Positions 1 to 10,879 of a stretch of DNA of 32,500 nt are shown piece after piece. Below the pieces are notes generated by a model that did no database searches, had not been told where the DNA came from, and saw only the letters and a program-made list of their open reading frames with translations. The DNA is taken from contig CM022673.1 of the NCBI GenBank assembly GCA_012295275.1, positions 25,472,261 to 25,504,760 on the forward strand, written 5' to 3'. This DNA comes from Chrysomallon squamiferum. Its lineage: Eukaryota > Mollusca > Gastropoda > Neomphalida > Peltospiridae. The position numbers and the translations under genes are program-made. How positions within the stretch are numbered: position 1 is the stretch's first letter; the number at the start of each line of letters is the position of its first letter.

Positions 1-847
1 ATTAATAAATCAGTAAAAACACGATGGATTCAGTGAATGCTGCTGTGAATTGTCATTATTATGTTCAATAAGCTTAATGAATAGTGAAATATATATTGGT
101 ATTAGACTGATCGGTATTAAACATTTTACAACGATTAATAGTATTTGTATATTTATATGGTCATTAATATATATATATATATATATTATTTTTTATAGTT
201 GTGTTGTTGAGGAGGTGGGGTTTTTTTTTGGTTATGGTTTTACTATTTTCTAAATTAAGATATTTTTTTTTTTTGTGTTATTAGGTAAACAGCATGTCTT
301 CTGTTGTATCATTTCAGTTAGGTTTTAATGAGTAAAATATGTCCAAAAAAAGTATAATAATAATAGTAACAAAAAAACACCCCAAAAAAACCCCTAAAAA
401 TAAAACTAATGAAAATAATAATAATAATAATAAATAAAATAAATATGATAAAAGTTTAAATTTAAAAAATATATAAATTAAATATTTGCATTGTTTAACT
501 ACATTATTTAAATGATCACACTAGTAAAGAGAGCATTGTAAGATAAACAGTCTAAAAAACTCACAGAAATTGATTCCATCATCACTGTAATGCTTGAATA
601 TTACATTATCTAACAAACCAAAGAACATGAATCTATAATGTATCAGTATGTGCTAATTACGTGTTTATTACTTATTGAAAATAAAATAATTTAGCCCTTA
701 TGTTAGAGCACAAATTATTTCTTTGTCTACCATGTAACTGAGTTTTTTTCATCAAGTATTAATTATTTTTCAAAGACATATTTATGAGATCTATCATTTT
801 ATATTCCTCTGTATATTAAATAACAGTATCATATATTTTATCAATTT
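1..847. other. AT-rich intergenic or intronic DNA
   Basis: This stretch has no open frame with protein-like composition and no RNA gene that I can recognise. It contains a short TA run near 166-186, T homopolymers near 219-275, and AAT/ATA runs near 355-440. The only frames are short, hydrophobic and derived from AT-rich low-complexity DNA, so I call it non-coding. Confidence 0.7.

Positions 848-905
<58 letters not shown>
848..905. repeat. (TA)n(TG)n compound microsatellite
   Basis: About nine TA units run directly into about 19 TG units. The run of Thr-His residues in the minus-strand frame across 794-1087 comes from this tract, so that frame is not a gene. Confidence 0.95.
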
Positions 906-906
<1 letters not shown>

Positions 907-1464
907 CATTGCATGAAATATGTGACTGATCTTGTGTAATGTGGTGTGTTGGTGGGTGTGAAATGCTTGTATAGCAAAGCATTTTAGTTAAGAGGAAGAA
1001 AATATTAATTTCAGATTTAAAACAGGTCCCCACATGAGAACAGTTGTAGCAGCATGCATGACGTGAACACACAGAGCTTGCATTCACAAGAGATTTCTGC
1101 TTTTAAATACTGAACACAGTGTGGTGTTTTATGAAGAGAGCAGAGTCACACTGGTGATAAGTTAATGGCCTGACTAATAGGGAGCCTGCAGTAATGTAAA
1201 GCAGTGGACTGCAAATTAAAACATCTGGAAATGCTCATCTGTCAGAATGGGCCAAACACACTGAGTATTTCTTCTGAACAAGCCAATTATTTGACAATTT
1301 TCTATGTAAATATTGAGGGTGAACTCCCAGAGGAATGCCAAAACACACAACTGTTTGGTTGGAAACTTTATAATGAAGCTGAAGATGATTACTAATAATG
1401 GGTAAAATAACCCTGGCTCTGTGACCACTGGGGGATTCAGTGACTGACTGAATGTGTGTCTCGT
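906..1464. other. Unique sequence, no supported gene; one 63-codon frame
   Basis: This is more complex than its flanks and carries a frame at 1204-1395 (+) of ordinary amino-acid composition (begins MDCKLKHLEM). I recognise no family in it. No clear splice sites border it, and an overlapping antisense frame of similar length (1216-1428) argues for chance openness. It could be a decayed exon, but I would not annotate a gene. Confidence 0.4.
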
Positions 1465-1466
1465 TT

Positions 1467-1815
1467 CAATATGTTGGTTCAGAAACGTTTAAGTACAATT
1501 TAAAGCAATGAGGGTAGTTGTACAGTGTTTTATTTCAAATATAATTACATTAACTTTAATACTGTGTTTTATATTGTATTAAATATGTTAGTTTAGAAAT
1601 ATCAAAGTACAATTTAAAGCAATGAGGGTAGTTGTACAGTGTTTTATTTCAGATATAATTATATTAACGTTAATACTGTGTTTTGTATTGTATTAAATAT
1701 GTTAGTTTAGAAACGTTTAAGTACAGTTTAAAACAATGAGGCTAGTTGTATTTTACTTCAAACTTTAGTACAATGTTTTATTATATTACTTTAATACTCT
1801 GCTCTATTAAATAAT
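1467..1815. repeat. 114-bp tandem repeat, three copies
   Basis: Three consecutive units begin with TATGTTRGTTYAGAAA at 1470, 1584 and 1698, an exact 114-bp spacing. Shared words include AAGTACARTTTAAARCAATGAGG and AGTTGTACAGTGTTTTA. The third copy is the most diverged and has lost part of the centre. Simple tandem duplication is the likely origin, and nothing suggests a function. Confidence 0.9.
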
Positions 1816-2564
1816 ATAATTATGTCTATTATACTACTAATAAAAGATAATTATCAGACTTTGAATGATTGAATTTAACTGTTTAGTATATTAGAATTTA
1901 TTTCATGAATTAACAACATCCAAATATTTGTAAATTCAGCAGATGAGCATGTATAAATATAAATATATAAATATAAAAAAAATGTAAAAAAATCAAAATA
2001 ACAAATTATCTTTATCTCAAGACATAAGTAAAATAACATCTTTGAGAAGTTGAAAGACTTTCTAACCAAAAGAGAAAGCCGAACACCAGCTCAGTTTGTG
2101 TTTATCTGTGATCAGGGAACATTATAAAAAGTGAATGTTTTAGCACAAGTCAGAAATAGCACTAATCACTTCATCATTGTTTTCTTAGACTGCATGTTCG
2201 TCCTGAACACATTTTCTTTCTTTCTTTTCTTTTTATTTTTTAAATTTTATTTCTTAAGAACGAAATAATAAAAATAAATAAATTCAAATACAAGTAAATA
2301 AATAAATCCACCACAACTTAGTTGTAACATATGACACAATCTTATAACAATTCTTTTTTCTTTTCTTGACTTTTACAAATCTCATTTAAATATTAAAAAT
2401 TATTTTCAGCTTATTTTTAATTTTTCGTATTTTTCGCTGTACTGATAATAAAAAAAAAAAAAAATTAAAAATAAAAATAAAATTAAAATAACTGAAATCA
2501 AAAACACACATACACATACAAAAAAAAAAAAAAAAAAATGAGTCAGAAAGTGATCACTTTACCA
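1816..2564. other. AT-rich low-complexity DNA
   Basis: No coding or RNA signal is visible. It holds A/T homopolymers (about 2450-2463 and 2520-2538), a TTTC/TTTTC-rich stretch at 2214-2240, and ATAAATA-type runs. Confidence 0.7.
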
Positions 2565-2613
2565 AAACAACTTCGAGACAAAAATGCCACCATTTTAAAA
2601 TAAGTGCCGGTTC

Positions 2614-2621
2614 TATAAATA
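2614..2621 (+). promoter_or_regulatory. TATA-box-like TATAAATA
   Basis: It matches the TATAWAWR consensus and lies at the edge of the CpG-rich patch, predicting a start near 2645 on the + strand. In AT-rich DNA such words arise by chance, so its position is the only support. Confidence 0.3.
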
Positions 2622-2669
2622 GAAAGTGGAATTCAAGCGCCATATGTCGCGCCCGCCCGTTGACTTATT

Positions 2670-2678
2670 ACTTACCTC
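2670..2678 (-). other. Candidate 5' splice donor GAG|GTAAGT
   Basis: Read on the - strand, the GAG ending at 2676 is followed by GTAAGT (2675-2670), the full metazoan donor consensus. The exon would lie to the right (2676 upward, within the CpG-rich patch) and the intron to the left, beyond base 1. No acceptor or coding exon for it is visible in this window. Confidence 0.3.
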
Positions 2679-3050
2679 GGCTGCTGAGACGTGTTTCCAG
2701 TGCCGTGGTCACAGACAGACGTACGTAAACACACGGGCAGTGTGATGTAGGTAGTTACACATACCAACGAGTGATACTGAGGCTCGTTTTGCTTTTAATG
2801 CGTGTTGGTTTGGCTGGCGTTTCTCCCTCGCTCGGAGTGGAAACATAAACACTGCGGCTGAGAGCTAAGTGTTTGGATAAAGCCATTAACAGTGAAGTTT
2901 TCACTGGTGATCTGATTCTAACAACTTGCCTCGCTCGCTATAGAGCTCGGCTCTCGTTACCTGAATTCTGAGCCCACGTTAACACCGCCGGAATAAAACT
3001 GAACTGGTTACGTTTCTTCTTGTCGTAAATTAAATTAAAATCTTTGTGAG

Positions 3051-4429
3051 TGGCATAACCACTGTATGTATTTTTCTACGCCGTATAAAATAGTTACATG
3101 CAGTGTAGATAATAATAGTTATTAAAAAAAAAAAAAAAATTAATCTGAAATGTTAATGTCTGGTTTTTTAAAGTTTTGTTCGTGCTTAGGTTAAAATGAA
3201 ATGTGGTCAGAAGTTCCATTTCAGTTTGAAACGATGTGATTTTATTCTCTTGTCTTTCTGCATTCTTTTCATTATTAATTTTATTTTATATTTATATTTA
3301 TATTACTTGATACCTTTTTGTAAATATATCCCTGTGAAAAATTCTCTGTGATATGACTGGATATTACAGAACAAGATAAATACAGTGAGACTATTTTTAA
3401 AATATTTTGTGACTGCACCTAGTCATGTATTACAGAACTGTCATGACACCTTTTGTTTTTAATTTTCAAAATATATATATATAAAAAAAAATATATATAT
3501 ATATAAAAATTTGAAATAAACACAAACTAAAAATATATAAAAAAAAAAAAAAAAGAAAATAAATAAACAATACTTTAAAACTGATAAAATATCAGCAGCT
3601 TTATTGCATGCTTATACAAAAAATAAAAAAACATTTAAAAATTAAATTTAAAAGATAAATAAATAAACACACATATAAAAAGAAAATAAAATAAATTTTC
3701 AGCACATATCTCGTTTTAGAGAAAAGGAAAAAAAGAGGATGATAAAAAAAATGTTTACCTAAGAAATGTAAACATTTTATGATAAGACAGGTATATAATA
3801 TCCTACAAAAAATAAACAGAACCGTAAAAAAAGTATATATATTTACTAAGTGGATCCATCAATTAGCCTGACAGCTATTTACTGTCAGTAAAACATTGTT
3901 ACAGTATGTAAAACATTGTTTCAGTATGTACAACAAAGTCACAGTGTCAGTTGTTACATTGTTAAACACTGTTAACAGTTTTTAACCCAGTAAAACAAAC
4001 ACTGTACAGTAGTAACATCAACTTGTAAATAGAATTCCACGTTTAACTAAATCAGTTTAACTAATAAACAGTTTTAAAATATTTATAACTAAAATTAATA
4101 AAAAAAAAAAAAAAATATATAACTGTTCAGTTTGGTTTGTTAAAACTTTCTTAACAGTACAAGTCATAAACAAAATTAATATTATTAATAAATTATAAAT
4201 CAGGATTGTTGAAGTACTGACTAATTTCAAATAAAATTGACAATGAATACTGTTTCCCATATGATAGATGATGATTCAGTCCTGCTTCAAAAATAAATAA
4301 GTAATTAGATATAGAAGCGAAAATGTACATATTTACACACATTTAAATCTACGAATACTCACAGGCTATCTTGAGCTGATAGAAATAACAAGTTTAATTC
4401 ATCACTCTGCAGACATGATTCAAATATCC
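3051..4429. other. AT-rich non-coding DNA
   Basis: There is no gene signal. It contains A-runs at 3124-3140 and 3539-3554, alternating TA at about 3472-3503, and a small 20-bp direct repeat listed separately. A minus-strand frame at 4057-4260 is a hydrophobic product of AT-rich DNA. Confidence 0.7.
3882..3941. repeat. 20-bp direct repeat, three units
   Basis: Three consecutive 20-bp units share the core CAGTATGTAAAACATTGTTT, with the first and third diverged. ACAGT/TGTTA words continue degenerately to about 4010. Confidence 0.7.
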
Positions 4430-4732
4430 AAAATGCAATTAACAGGCTGCACTGAAGACTAGAACAGTACACTCACTGCTTTGTGTAAAAACAGTCTGTG
4501 AGATTCGCTAATGAACACGTCGAGTCTCGTGTTGAATAAAACGCTCATTATTTTCCTGTATGAAAACGCACAGTGTGGAAATCGAGTCACTTACAATGGA
4601 GAGCAAATGTTACACGTCCAGACTCTCTGCCTGCTTGTTGCTGTGAGTGTGTAACCCTGTACTAATTACAATGTGAGAGAGAAGCTCTATGATGGATCTA
4701 ATCACCAGCCTAACTGATACAAACTACTCCTT
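4430..4732. promoter_or_regulatory. Candidate conserved non-coding element (CNE)
   Basis: This is balanced-composition, repeat-free sequence bounded by AT-rich DNA and a CT microsatellite. It includes a perfect 6-bp inverted repeat AACACG/CGTGTT at 4514-4533 with an 8-base loop, several CpGs, and an ACTAATTACAA homeodomain-like word near 4661. No long open frame is present. Regulatory function is inferred from texture alone. Confidence 0.35.
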
Positions 4733-4852
4733 CTACTCTCTCTCTCTCTCTAAGTGACTGGCATCAATTAACGTAAATGAATCTTTTGTTTTGCTGATCA
4801 ATACCCCTGTCTCTCTCTCTCTCTGTCTCTGTCTCTCTCTTTCTCTCTCTCA
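4733..4852. repeat. CT/TC microsatellites
   Basis: Two pure-to-imperfect (CT)n tracts lie at about 4733-4751 and 4808-4852, separated by about 55 bases of unique DNA. They sit between two candidate CNE blocks. Confidence 0.95.
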
Positions 4853-4855
4853 AGG

Positions 4856-5320
4856 TGCAAAACATAAGGCTGAAAATTTTTCGGGCTTAAAAGCCTTTAA
4901 TGATGCTGAATGTCAATAGGTCCTAACTGCTTTTCTGTGTTCGGTAACGTCGACTAAGAGTAAAAGCCTGTCCATGCCATATTTGTTTCCTTGTGGTAAG
5001 TGGCGACACAGTCTCTTTGCAAGCAAACACGGGCCTGTGTTCTTTACATAGGAAATTACTGCACCACTTGACTGCTTGATTTAAGTTACTTCTTTCCAAC
5101 GGGGGCAAGCCCGTCTCACAAAGCTCGACAGTGTTTAATTGAAGGTTCTTGTGAATTCGCAGTAAACTACTTCGCTCATTCTCTTCCTCCTCAGATTAAT
5201 GGACGTTTTAAACAGTACAGGATTCCGCCATTTCCAACAACAAGACAATACAAACTCGAGCACCAGCGTACACTTTTAAACAAGTTGAATTCAACATTTT
5301 CCAATTTCCTTGAAGAAGAA
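4856..5320. promoter_or_regulatory. Candidate CNE block, with one possible 3' splice site
   Basis: The block is complex, near-balanced DNA with many CpGs and no internal repeats. Features include an imperfect inverted repeat near 5097-5116 (CAACGGGGGCAAGCCCGTC), GATTAATGG near 5194, and GTTTAATTGAAGG near 5130. Short open frames exist on both strands (for example 4923-5108 on the - strand), but none has a recognisable domain. A strong acceptor-like stretch ends in CAG at 5194. I favour a regulatory element over an exon. Confidence 0.4.
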
Positions 5321-5353
5321 AAAAAAAAAAAAAAAAAACCCACCCTGCGTTAA
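5171..5353 (+). other. Candidate acceptor and 52-codon open stretch (possible exon)
   Basis: A pyrimidine-rich tract (5171-5191) ends in CAG at 5192-5194, a good metazoan 3' splice site. The frame starting at 5195 stays open for 52 codons to TAA at 5351. It begins INGRFKQYRIPPF, runs through a basic/polar stretch and EEE, then enters six lysines encoded by the A18 homopolymer. There is no internal Met, no recognised domain and no matching donor. By chance an open stretch this long is not rare, so this is a weak exon candidate inside a likely CNE. Confidence 0.15.
5321..5338. repeat. A18 homopolymer
   Basis: Eighteen A residues follow GAAGAAG. No retroelement body precedes them, so this is not called a poly-A tail. 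Confidence 0.95.
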
Positions 5354-5660
5354 CTTCATTTTCATCCATTTTTATGAAAAGCGACAGGCTGTATGCCGCG
5401 AGTGAGTTGGAGAGCCCTTACCGATGTTAGCTGACGTGGAACTGGCATTACTGGAACAAGTGTGTTAACGCAAGAAGCATGTTTCGCTGAAATATCAGAT
5501 TGACTGCTAATTAAGCAGCAGACGATTGTGACCAACAATCCATAACACAAGATGCGACGACCCCATTAACTGCGTGTAAGGTCTGCGTAAAACCCGTAAT
5601 GTCACTTTACCTGTGCCAGCATGTTTTTCATCCAATCTCTTAATTAACTACAGCTAGATT
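5339..5660. promoter_or_regulatory. Candidate CNE, continuation
   Basis: Complex DNA with regular CpGs and words such as ACTGCTAATTAAGCAGC (around 5502-5518, near-palindromic around TAATTA) continues past the A tract. The minus-strand frame at 5362-5550 shows no recognisable family. It ends at a 23-T homopolymer. Confidence 0.35.
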
Positions 5661-5661
5661 C

Positions 5662-5684
5662 TTTTTTTTTTTTTTTTTTTTTTT
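5662..5684. repeat. T23 homopolymer
   Basis: This is an uninterrupted T run bounding the candidate CNE on its right side. Confidence 0.95.
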
Positions 5685-5786
5685 GTTTGATCGTTCTTCG
5701 CTAAAAGCTAAAAGGAAAGCAGTGTTTCTCATAAGATGTATGCCCAGTGACAGTCAGCTGGATATTTGAAACTTTTCATTAAACAT

Positions 5787-5788
<2 letters not shown>

Positions 5789-5852
<64 letters not shown>
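5789..5852. repeat. (ATT)n microsatellite
   Basis: About 21 perfect ATT units are followed by an imperfect tail (TAGTGTTATTATTAG). Confidence 0.97.
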
Positions 5853-5869
5853 GTGTTATTATTAGTGAA

Positions 5870-7144
5870 AGCCTCCAAGCAATGCTTAATGAAAGTAATG
5901 TTACAATGATAGGTTGTCTTAGACAGGGTCTCTATATATAGATTTTAATTCCTTGTAGATTTATGTACACGCATTCTCTCTGTATAAATAAACATCTTTA
6001 CAGACTGCACGTTTATTTTTTTTTTTTCTCTACAGATTTAAGTCTAGGTTTATACATTTTCTTTCTATGTTTTTTTATATATATATATTTAACTCTTTAT
6101 AACACTTGAGATCAATGTATTTTCTTTCAGTAATGTAAATATTTATGTATTTTCTCTCTATAGAGATTTAACTTTTTATAATGTTACACATACAATATAC
6201 ATGTTGCTTTGTCTGGCTCTTTCATTTTAAATTCTAACCAAAATTCTATGTGCAGGTTGTCAAAAATGTTGGTGTGTGCTTTTGTACGTGCTTTCCAGTT
6301 CATAATAAATAAATAAATAAATAAATATCACTTATTACTAACCAGAAAGAAAAACAACAGAGGATTTTTATTTATCATTTCCCCATCATATAAAATACTT
6401 GTTTGATATCAGAATGACATTTAAAATGAAAATATGATGAGGAGAATTTAGACAAATAATTAACTCAGTCTGAATGTTTGATGAGCTGTGACTACAAACC
6501 TATACACACCTGCCTTTCTCTTTTATTTTAAATTAACATAAGTTTTAAAATTTTATAACAGAAATGTAATGACATCATTAAAATTAAAATGTGCTGAGGG
6601 GTGTAGTTATTCATTCACGCCTCTCCATTTCGTTCTGTTTTCAGCATGTCTACCTGCCTACACATCCCTCCCTTTTTCTTTTATTTTAAATTAATGTAAC
6701 GAGTTAATTTTCTATAATGAGTAATAAATAAGACAGGGACACCTAAAGAACAGTTATTTCTTGCTTGAACCACCCATTAAATGGTTACATCTGTTCCCAA
6801 GCAAAGTTAATCTGTCAATGAAGCTAAATTAATTATACGAGCAATAATTTTTATATTTTTTATTATATATTTTATTTTTTTTGAAATATTAACTGATGCA
6901 TTCAAACCTTTGTAAAATTTAATTATCTGTCGACATCACAGTGACATTAAAACAAAGCTCAGAAGAGCCTTTACAGGTTATTTTGCTGCAGTATGTACTT
7001 TAACAGACGAAGGTACTCAGCCAGCACACCAGACTCAGGTATCTCTAATATTAATTAATTAGGTAATCAGAGAAACAGATAAAACATTGATGATATACAC
7101 ATGAAATATGAGTGGATCTATTCTGTCTTAATTCATATCTATAC
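5870..7144. other. AT-rich non-coding DNA with weak internal duplications
   Basis: No gene is visible. A short segment containing CTTTTATTTTAAATTAA occurs near 6521 and again near 6677 (about 155 bp apart) with diverged flanks, suggesting an old duplication. ATAAATAAATA lies near 6302-6327. A run of similar T-rich lines with TTTTCTYTCTATG words spans about 5990-6180. Confidence 0.6.
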
Positions 7145-7165
7145 TGTGTGTGTGTGTGTGTGTGT
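7145..7165. repeat. (TG)n microsatellite
   Basis: About ten TG units. A similar short TG run lies at about 7819-7836. Confidence 0.95.
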
Positions 7166-7859
7166 TCTTTATTTGCTTGAAATAATTTATTGTACATTCC
7201 TTATTTGTTCTGCCAACCAAAGTAGTGTGTATTTTCTTTAAAGTGAAATTTATGTCATTTTATTTAAATATCATATACACAGTAACAACAAACCAAGTTA
7301 TACTGCTCACAAAAAGATGACTTTTTTCTTAAGCCTTTGTAGACATGGCCTATATGTATTACTGAAAATAATTTATTAGTAAGTCTAAAACCTGCAAACT
7401 AATAACTATCAGCATAGTATTTAAAAAGAAAAATGAATTTAAAATACAGTTTATATTAAAAATATTATGAAATATGACTTATTTACCTGGAATGTGCACA
7501 AATGAATTTAAAACTTGTGCTTATATATAACAAAACATTAGCAGAAAATAAATTTAAAAAAAACAAAACAACAAAAAAAAAAAACTAATATGAATAAAAT
7601 CAGATAATTTAAATGTAAAATATAAGAACAGGTAATGAGATATCTATGAACCTGTGAGATGAATTTTTATTGTAATTTATAATATTAGTAACGTGTGTGT
7701 ATTTTATTTAGAGTGATGTAGTACAAATATCTTAAAGCATATTATATTTATAATATATTTCTATATCCAAATGATCTGTAGTACGATAACATAAAAAAAA
7801 TGTGTCTTTGTGGTGTATTGTGTGTGTGTGTGTGTTTATTTATTGTGATGGTTATTATT
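7166..7859. other. AT-rich non-coding DNA
   Basis: No open frame of note and no structured repeat are seen. It contains A-rich patches at 7554-7584 and 7792-7801. Confidence 0.65.
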
Positions 7860-8517
7860 AACTGATTTAAACATTATTTTATACAGTGTCACTTAATAGT
7901 GAATACTTGCCAATAATATCTGAAATTTAACTTATATCTATCTAACTACTAGTGTTATAAATAATATAAAATTAAACTATTTCAGCATCTACAGATATTT
8001 AATACACATCATGTTCTTATCAGTAATAATAACTTTACAATAGAAATATACCCCTACTTGTCAGCCTCTTTTATTAAAATATACCTAAATGCTAAAATGA
8101 TTACACATCAATATTTAATGAAGTTGCTACCACTGATAAATACTTGAAGATTGTAAAATACCAAATCTACCTATTGATGAGATGAAATTGTTGCTCACAT
8201 TAAAACTAATCTAAAATATTTAATACTGGGAATAAGGTGATACAAAATGCCAACAATGGTATCTGTTGGCAGACTGTGGAATCTAACATCAGCTTTTTAG
8301 AATCAGAAAGTCACTGATGTTAAAACAGTCTAAGTATTACGATTTTTAAACAGTTGCATATCATTTAATACAGAGTATTAGATGATACCATGTGCTTTAT
8401 CAGTGATATCTACTGGAATATTATTTCTGTCTACTGGTACTAGATGGTTTTCATTTTGAAAATAATTTAATAATATTAACCTTTTTAAACATCTTCATAT
8501 CTTTTAATATAAAATAT

Positions 8518-8518
<1 letters not shown>

Positions 8519-8561
<43 letters not shown>

Positions 8562-8571
8562 TGTGTGTGTG
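8519..8571. repeat. (TG)n microsatellite inside the old satellite
   Basis: About 26 TG units with one TTTG interruption, embedded in the degenerate 130-bp array. Confidence 0.97.
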
Positions 8572-9000
8572 ATACTGAGTGTACAATGATGCTACAGGAA
8601 GATGTAGCATACTAGTATCAGAGGACCTCTCATATTAAAAACATTCAAAAATAATTAAACTTAAAATTCATTTAATAGACACTACTAGTTAACAATAACT
8701 AGTTGTCAATGAAACCTACTGGAATAAGTATTACTACCTACTAGCAGCAATGTACAGCATTTTCATAACAATGACTCATCAAGAGATTGTAAACACTCTT
8801 AACTGTTGAAATCAAACTTGCACCTACCAATGTGAAATGGCTGTTTATATCAAAAATACAAAAAACTAAAGTTTATAATGTTAACTGTTTAAACGTTATT
8901 TAATACTATTTGACAGACAATACTTACCAGTAATATATATTCTGGAAGATTTTGAAATCTAACTGTTACCTACTAGAATAAACTGGTTTCTCATATTTAA

Positions 9001-9020
9001 AAAAAAAAAAAAAAAAAAAT
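9001..9020. repeat. A20 homopolymer
   Basis: This A run replaces part of the AT-rich arm of one satellite unit, so it grew inside the array and is not a retroelement tail. Confidence 0.9.
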
Positions 9021-9885
9021 TAATTTCAAATGTTTACCATTATTTAATAGAGAGTACAAGTTTATTGTGATTACCTACCAGTTTATATATACTGGAAGAC
9101 TGTGGAAATCTAACCTGCATCTCTACCAGTGTTAAACCAATTTGTATCAAAAACAATCTAAAAATGTTAAATTTGTAAACAAGTACTTATCTACTAGGAA
9201 GTCAAATTCACACATACCTGTGTGAAACAGTCTTTCATATCAAACCTCCAACCCCTCGAAAAAGTAAAAATCCTTTATACATTATTTAACAGAAAGTACC
9301 AATAGATTATAAATTCTTTCTAATTATATCTACTGAAAGACTATCACTCTCCACTAACATATTAAACTTTTAAACATGATTTAATACAAAGACCTAGTTG
9401 ATTGTAAGTGCTTACTAGTGATATCTACTGAAAGACTGAAGAATATAACCTGTATCTACCAGTGTTTTTATATATCAATTTCAAATAAAACATTAGACAT
9501 TTAAACATGATTTAACAAAGAATAGTAGTTGACAGTGAGTACTTACCAATGATATCTACTGAAAGACTGGAGAATATAACCTGTATCTACCAGTGTTTTA
9601 CTTATCTCAGATAAAATGTTAAACATTTAAACATGATTTAACAGATAATATGTTAAACATCTGAACATGATTTAACAGAGAGCACTACTTATCAATGACA
9701 TTTACTGAAAGCCTGAAGAATATAACCTGTATCTACCAGTGTTTTACTATCTCAGTTAAAATGTTAAACATTTAAACATGATTTAATAATGAATAGTAGT
9801 TGACAGTGAGTGAGTACTTACTTACCAGTGATATCTGCTGAAAGCCTGAAGAATACGACCTGTATCTACCAGCATGTAGTAAGTA

Positions 9886-10695
9886 CAGTGAGTCTACAGC
9901 TGACAGAAGTTGTGCTCTGCTGTGCCAACTCCACTCAGTAATTTAATATTTCTGACTGAAATCTAATGTAGCTATGAAAGAGCCAATACATTATCACAAT
10001 TTTAATATTTAAGCATGTCACAGGCAGCATTCTCAGAGAGCAGCCTAATGGATGTTTAATAGCATTGTAAATGCTTTCATAGATTTTAGACCACCCCCCC
10101 AAACAAAAAAAAATATATAAAAAAAAAATAAAAACTTTAAAAAGAATAGTTTGTTAATGACCTTTCTGTGACTAATAATGTCAGTATTGTCAGTAATTAC
10201 ATCACACACTTTGTTGTAATGGGGTTTTTACCTGAATCTCGCAGATTAGCAACAAATGAAATTTCTGATACTTGTTTGTATATACAAGGGCTAAAATAAC
10301 AAATAAGCTGAAACGTCAACTAATGAACTGTGAAAAAAAGCTGTCTTTTTTTTCTCTTCTATCTATATACTGGTTAAGATTTGTAGTCAGATATAACTAA
10401 TAATGTAAATACAAATCTGCTGTTTTCATTAATATTTATAACGAGATCTGAATCTGTCAAATTGACACTTAGAGAGAAAAAAGAAAAGAAATAAAAGAAA
10501 AAGAATTAAATAATCTATTTTCATTGATTCTTCAAATAATAACAAAGGTATGGCCTAACTAATACACTATTTCACTTTTGTTCCATATAAAATGTAATAA
10601 TAGAAATTTTAAATGTAGTAAATTAGTACAATCAGGCAATAAAGACTCTGATACTGATACAACTTACATACACAGAAAACCCTACACCATGCTAA
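9886..10695. other. Mostly AT-rich DNA with two more complex patches
   Basis: Balanced-complexity segments lie at about 9890-10090 and 10150-10320 (GTCAGTAATTACATCAC near 10189) and could be minor regulatory elements. The rest is A-rich (10088-10145, 10470-10510). No gene is visible. Confidence 0.5.
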
Positions 10696-10740
10696 TTAAC
10701 CCTTTAGGGCTCATGGTGGGTCCAATACATCCAAGCACAT
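10696..10740 (+). mobile_element. piggyBac-like terminus, possible MITE remnant
   Basis: TTAACCCTTTAGGG begins at a TTAA tetranucleotide, the target duplicated by piggyBac transposons, and CCCTTT-type ends are common in that superfamily and its MITEs. I cannot find the matching inverted end or a second TTAACCC terminus within about 600 bp. This is either one end of a decayed element or a chance match. Confidence 0.2.
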
Positions 10741-10879
10741 TTTTTATTTAAATTTCTCATTGAAAGAATTGTGTTTCCTATACCTTAATAATAATAAATG
10801 TTCTATGATGCCACTTATATTTTTATTTCCGAACCAATAATCCATATAAATAAAAAAAAGTAAAAAAATAGATAGTTCA

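Larger units (their letters stand above)
2565..3050. promoter_or_regulatory. CpG-rich candidate promoter or non-coding first exon
   Basis: This patch stands out sharply: GC content rises and CpG becomes frequent (about 30 CpGs by eye, densest at 2648-2720 and 2800-2990) in a window where CpG is otherwise scarce. A TATAAATA word lies on the + strand at 2614-2621, about 25-30 bases before the CpG-dense part. On the - strand, GAG|GTAAGT forms a consensus 5' splice donor with the exon/intron boundary at 2676/2675. A second possible donor, CAG|GTAACG, lies at 2961/2960. A gene promoter, possibly divergent, with a non-coding first exon on the - strand would fit. No long open frame is present, so any transcript start here would be UTR. 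The call is inference from composition and short motifs. Confidence 0.4.
7860..9885. repeat. Old satellite, about 130-145 bp period, homogeneous at its right end
   Basis: A degenerate unit recurs across about 2 kb. Its order is ACTTACCARTGATATCTACTG, then RAAGACTGRAGAATATAACC, then TGTATCTACCAGTGTT, then an AT-rich arm with TTTAAACATGATTTAA. Recognisable copies of the ATCTACTGRAAGACTG block lie near 9421, 9552, 9697 and 9830 (spacing about 131-145). More diverged copies lie near 9087, 8935, 8407 and 8258, and a faint one near 7900. Identity falls leftwards, as expected when recent duplication occurred only at the right end. A TG microsatellite and an A20 tract have inserted into it. Confidence 0.8.

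Noticed and set aside
1204-1395. 63-codon + frame with ordinary composition as a gene
   Set aside because: No recognisable family and no splice or promoter context; a similarly long antisense frame overlaps it. Left as a note only.
3084-3090. TATAAAA word as a core promoter
   Set aside because: It lies just right of the CpG-rich patch and would start transcription in A-rich DNA. In AT-rich sequence the word is common by chance.
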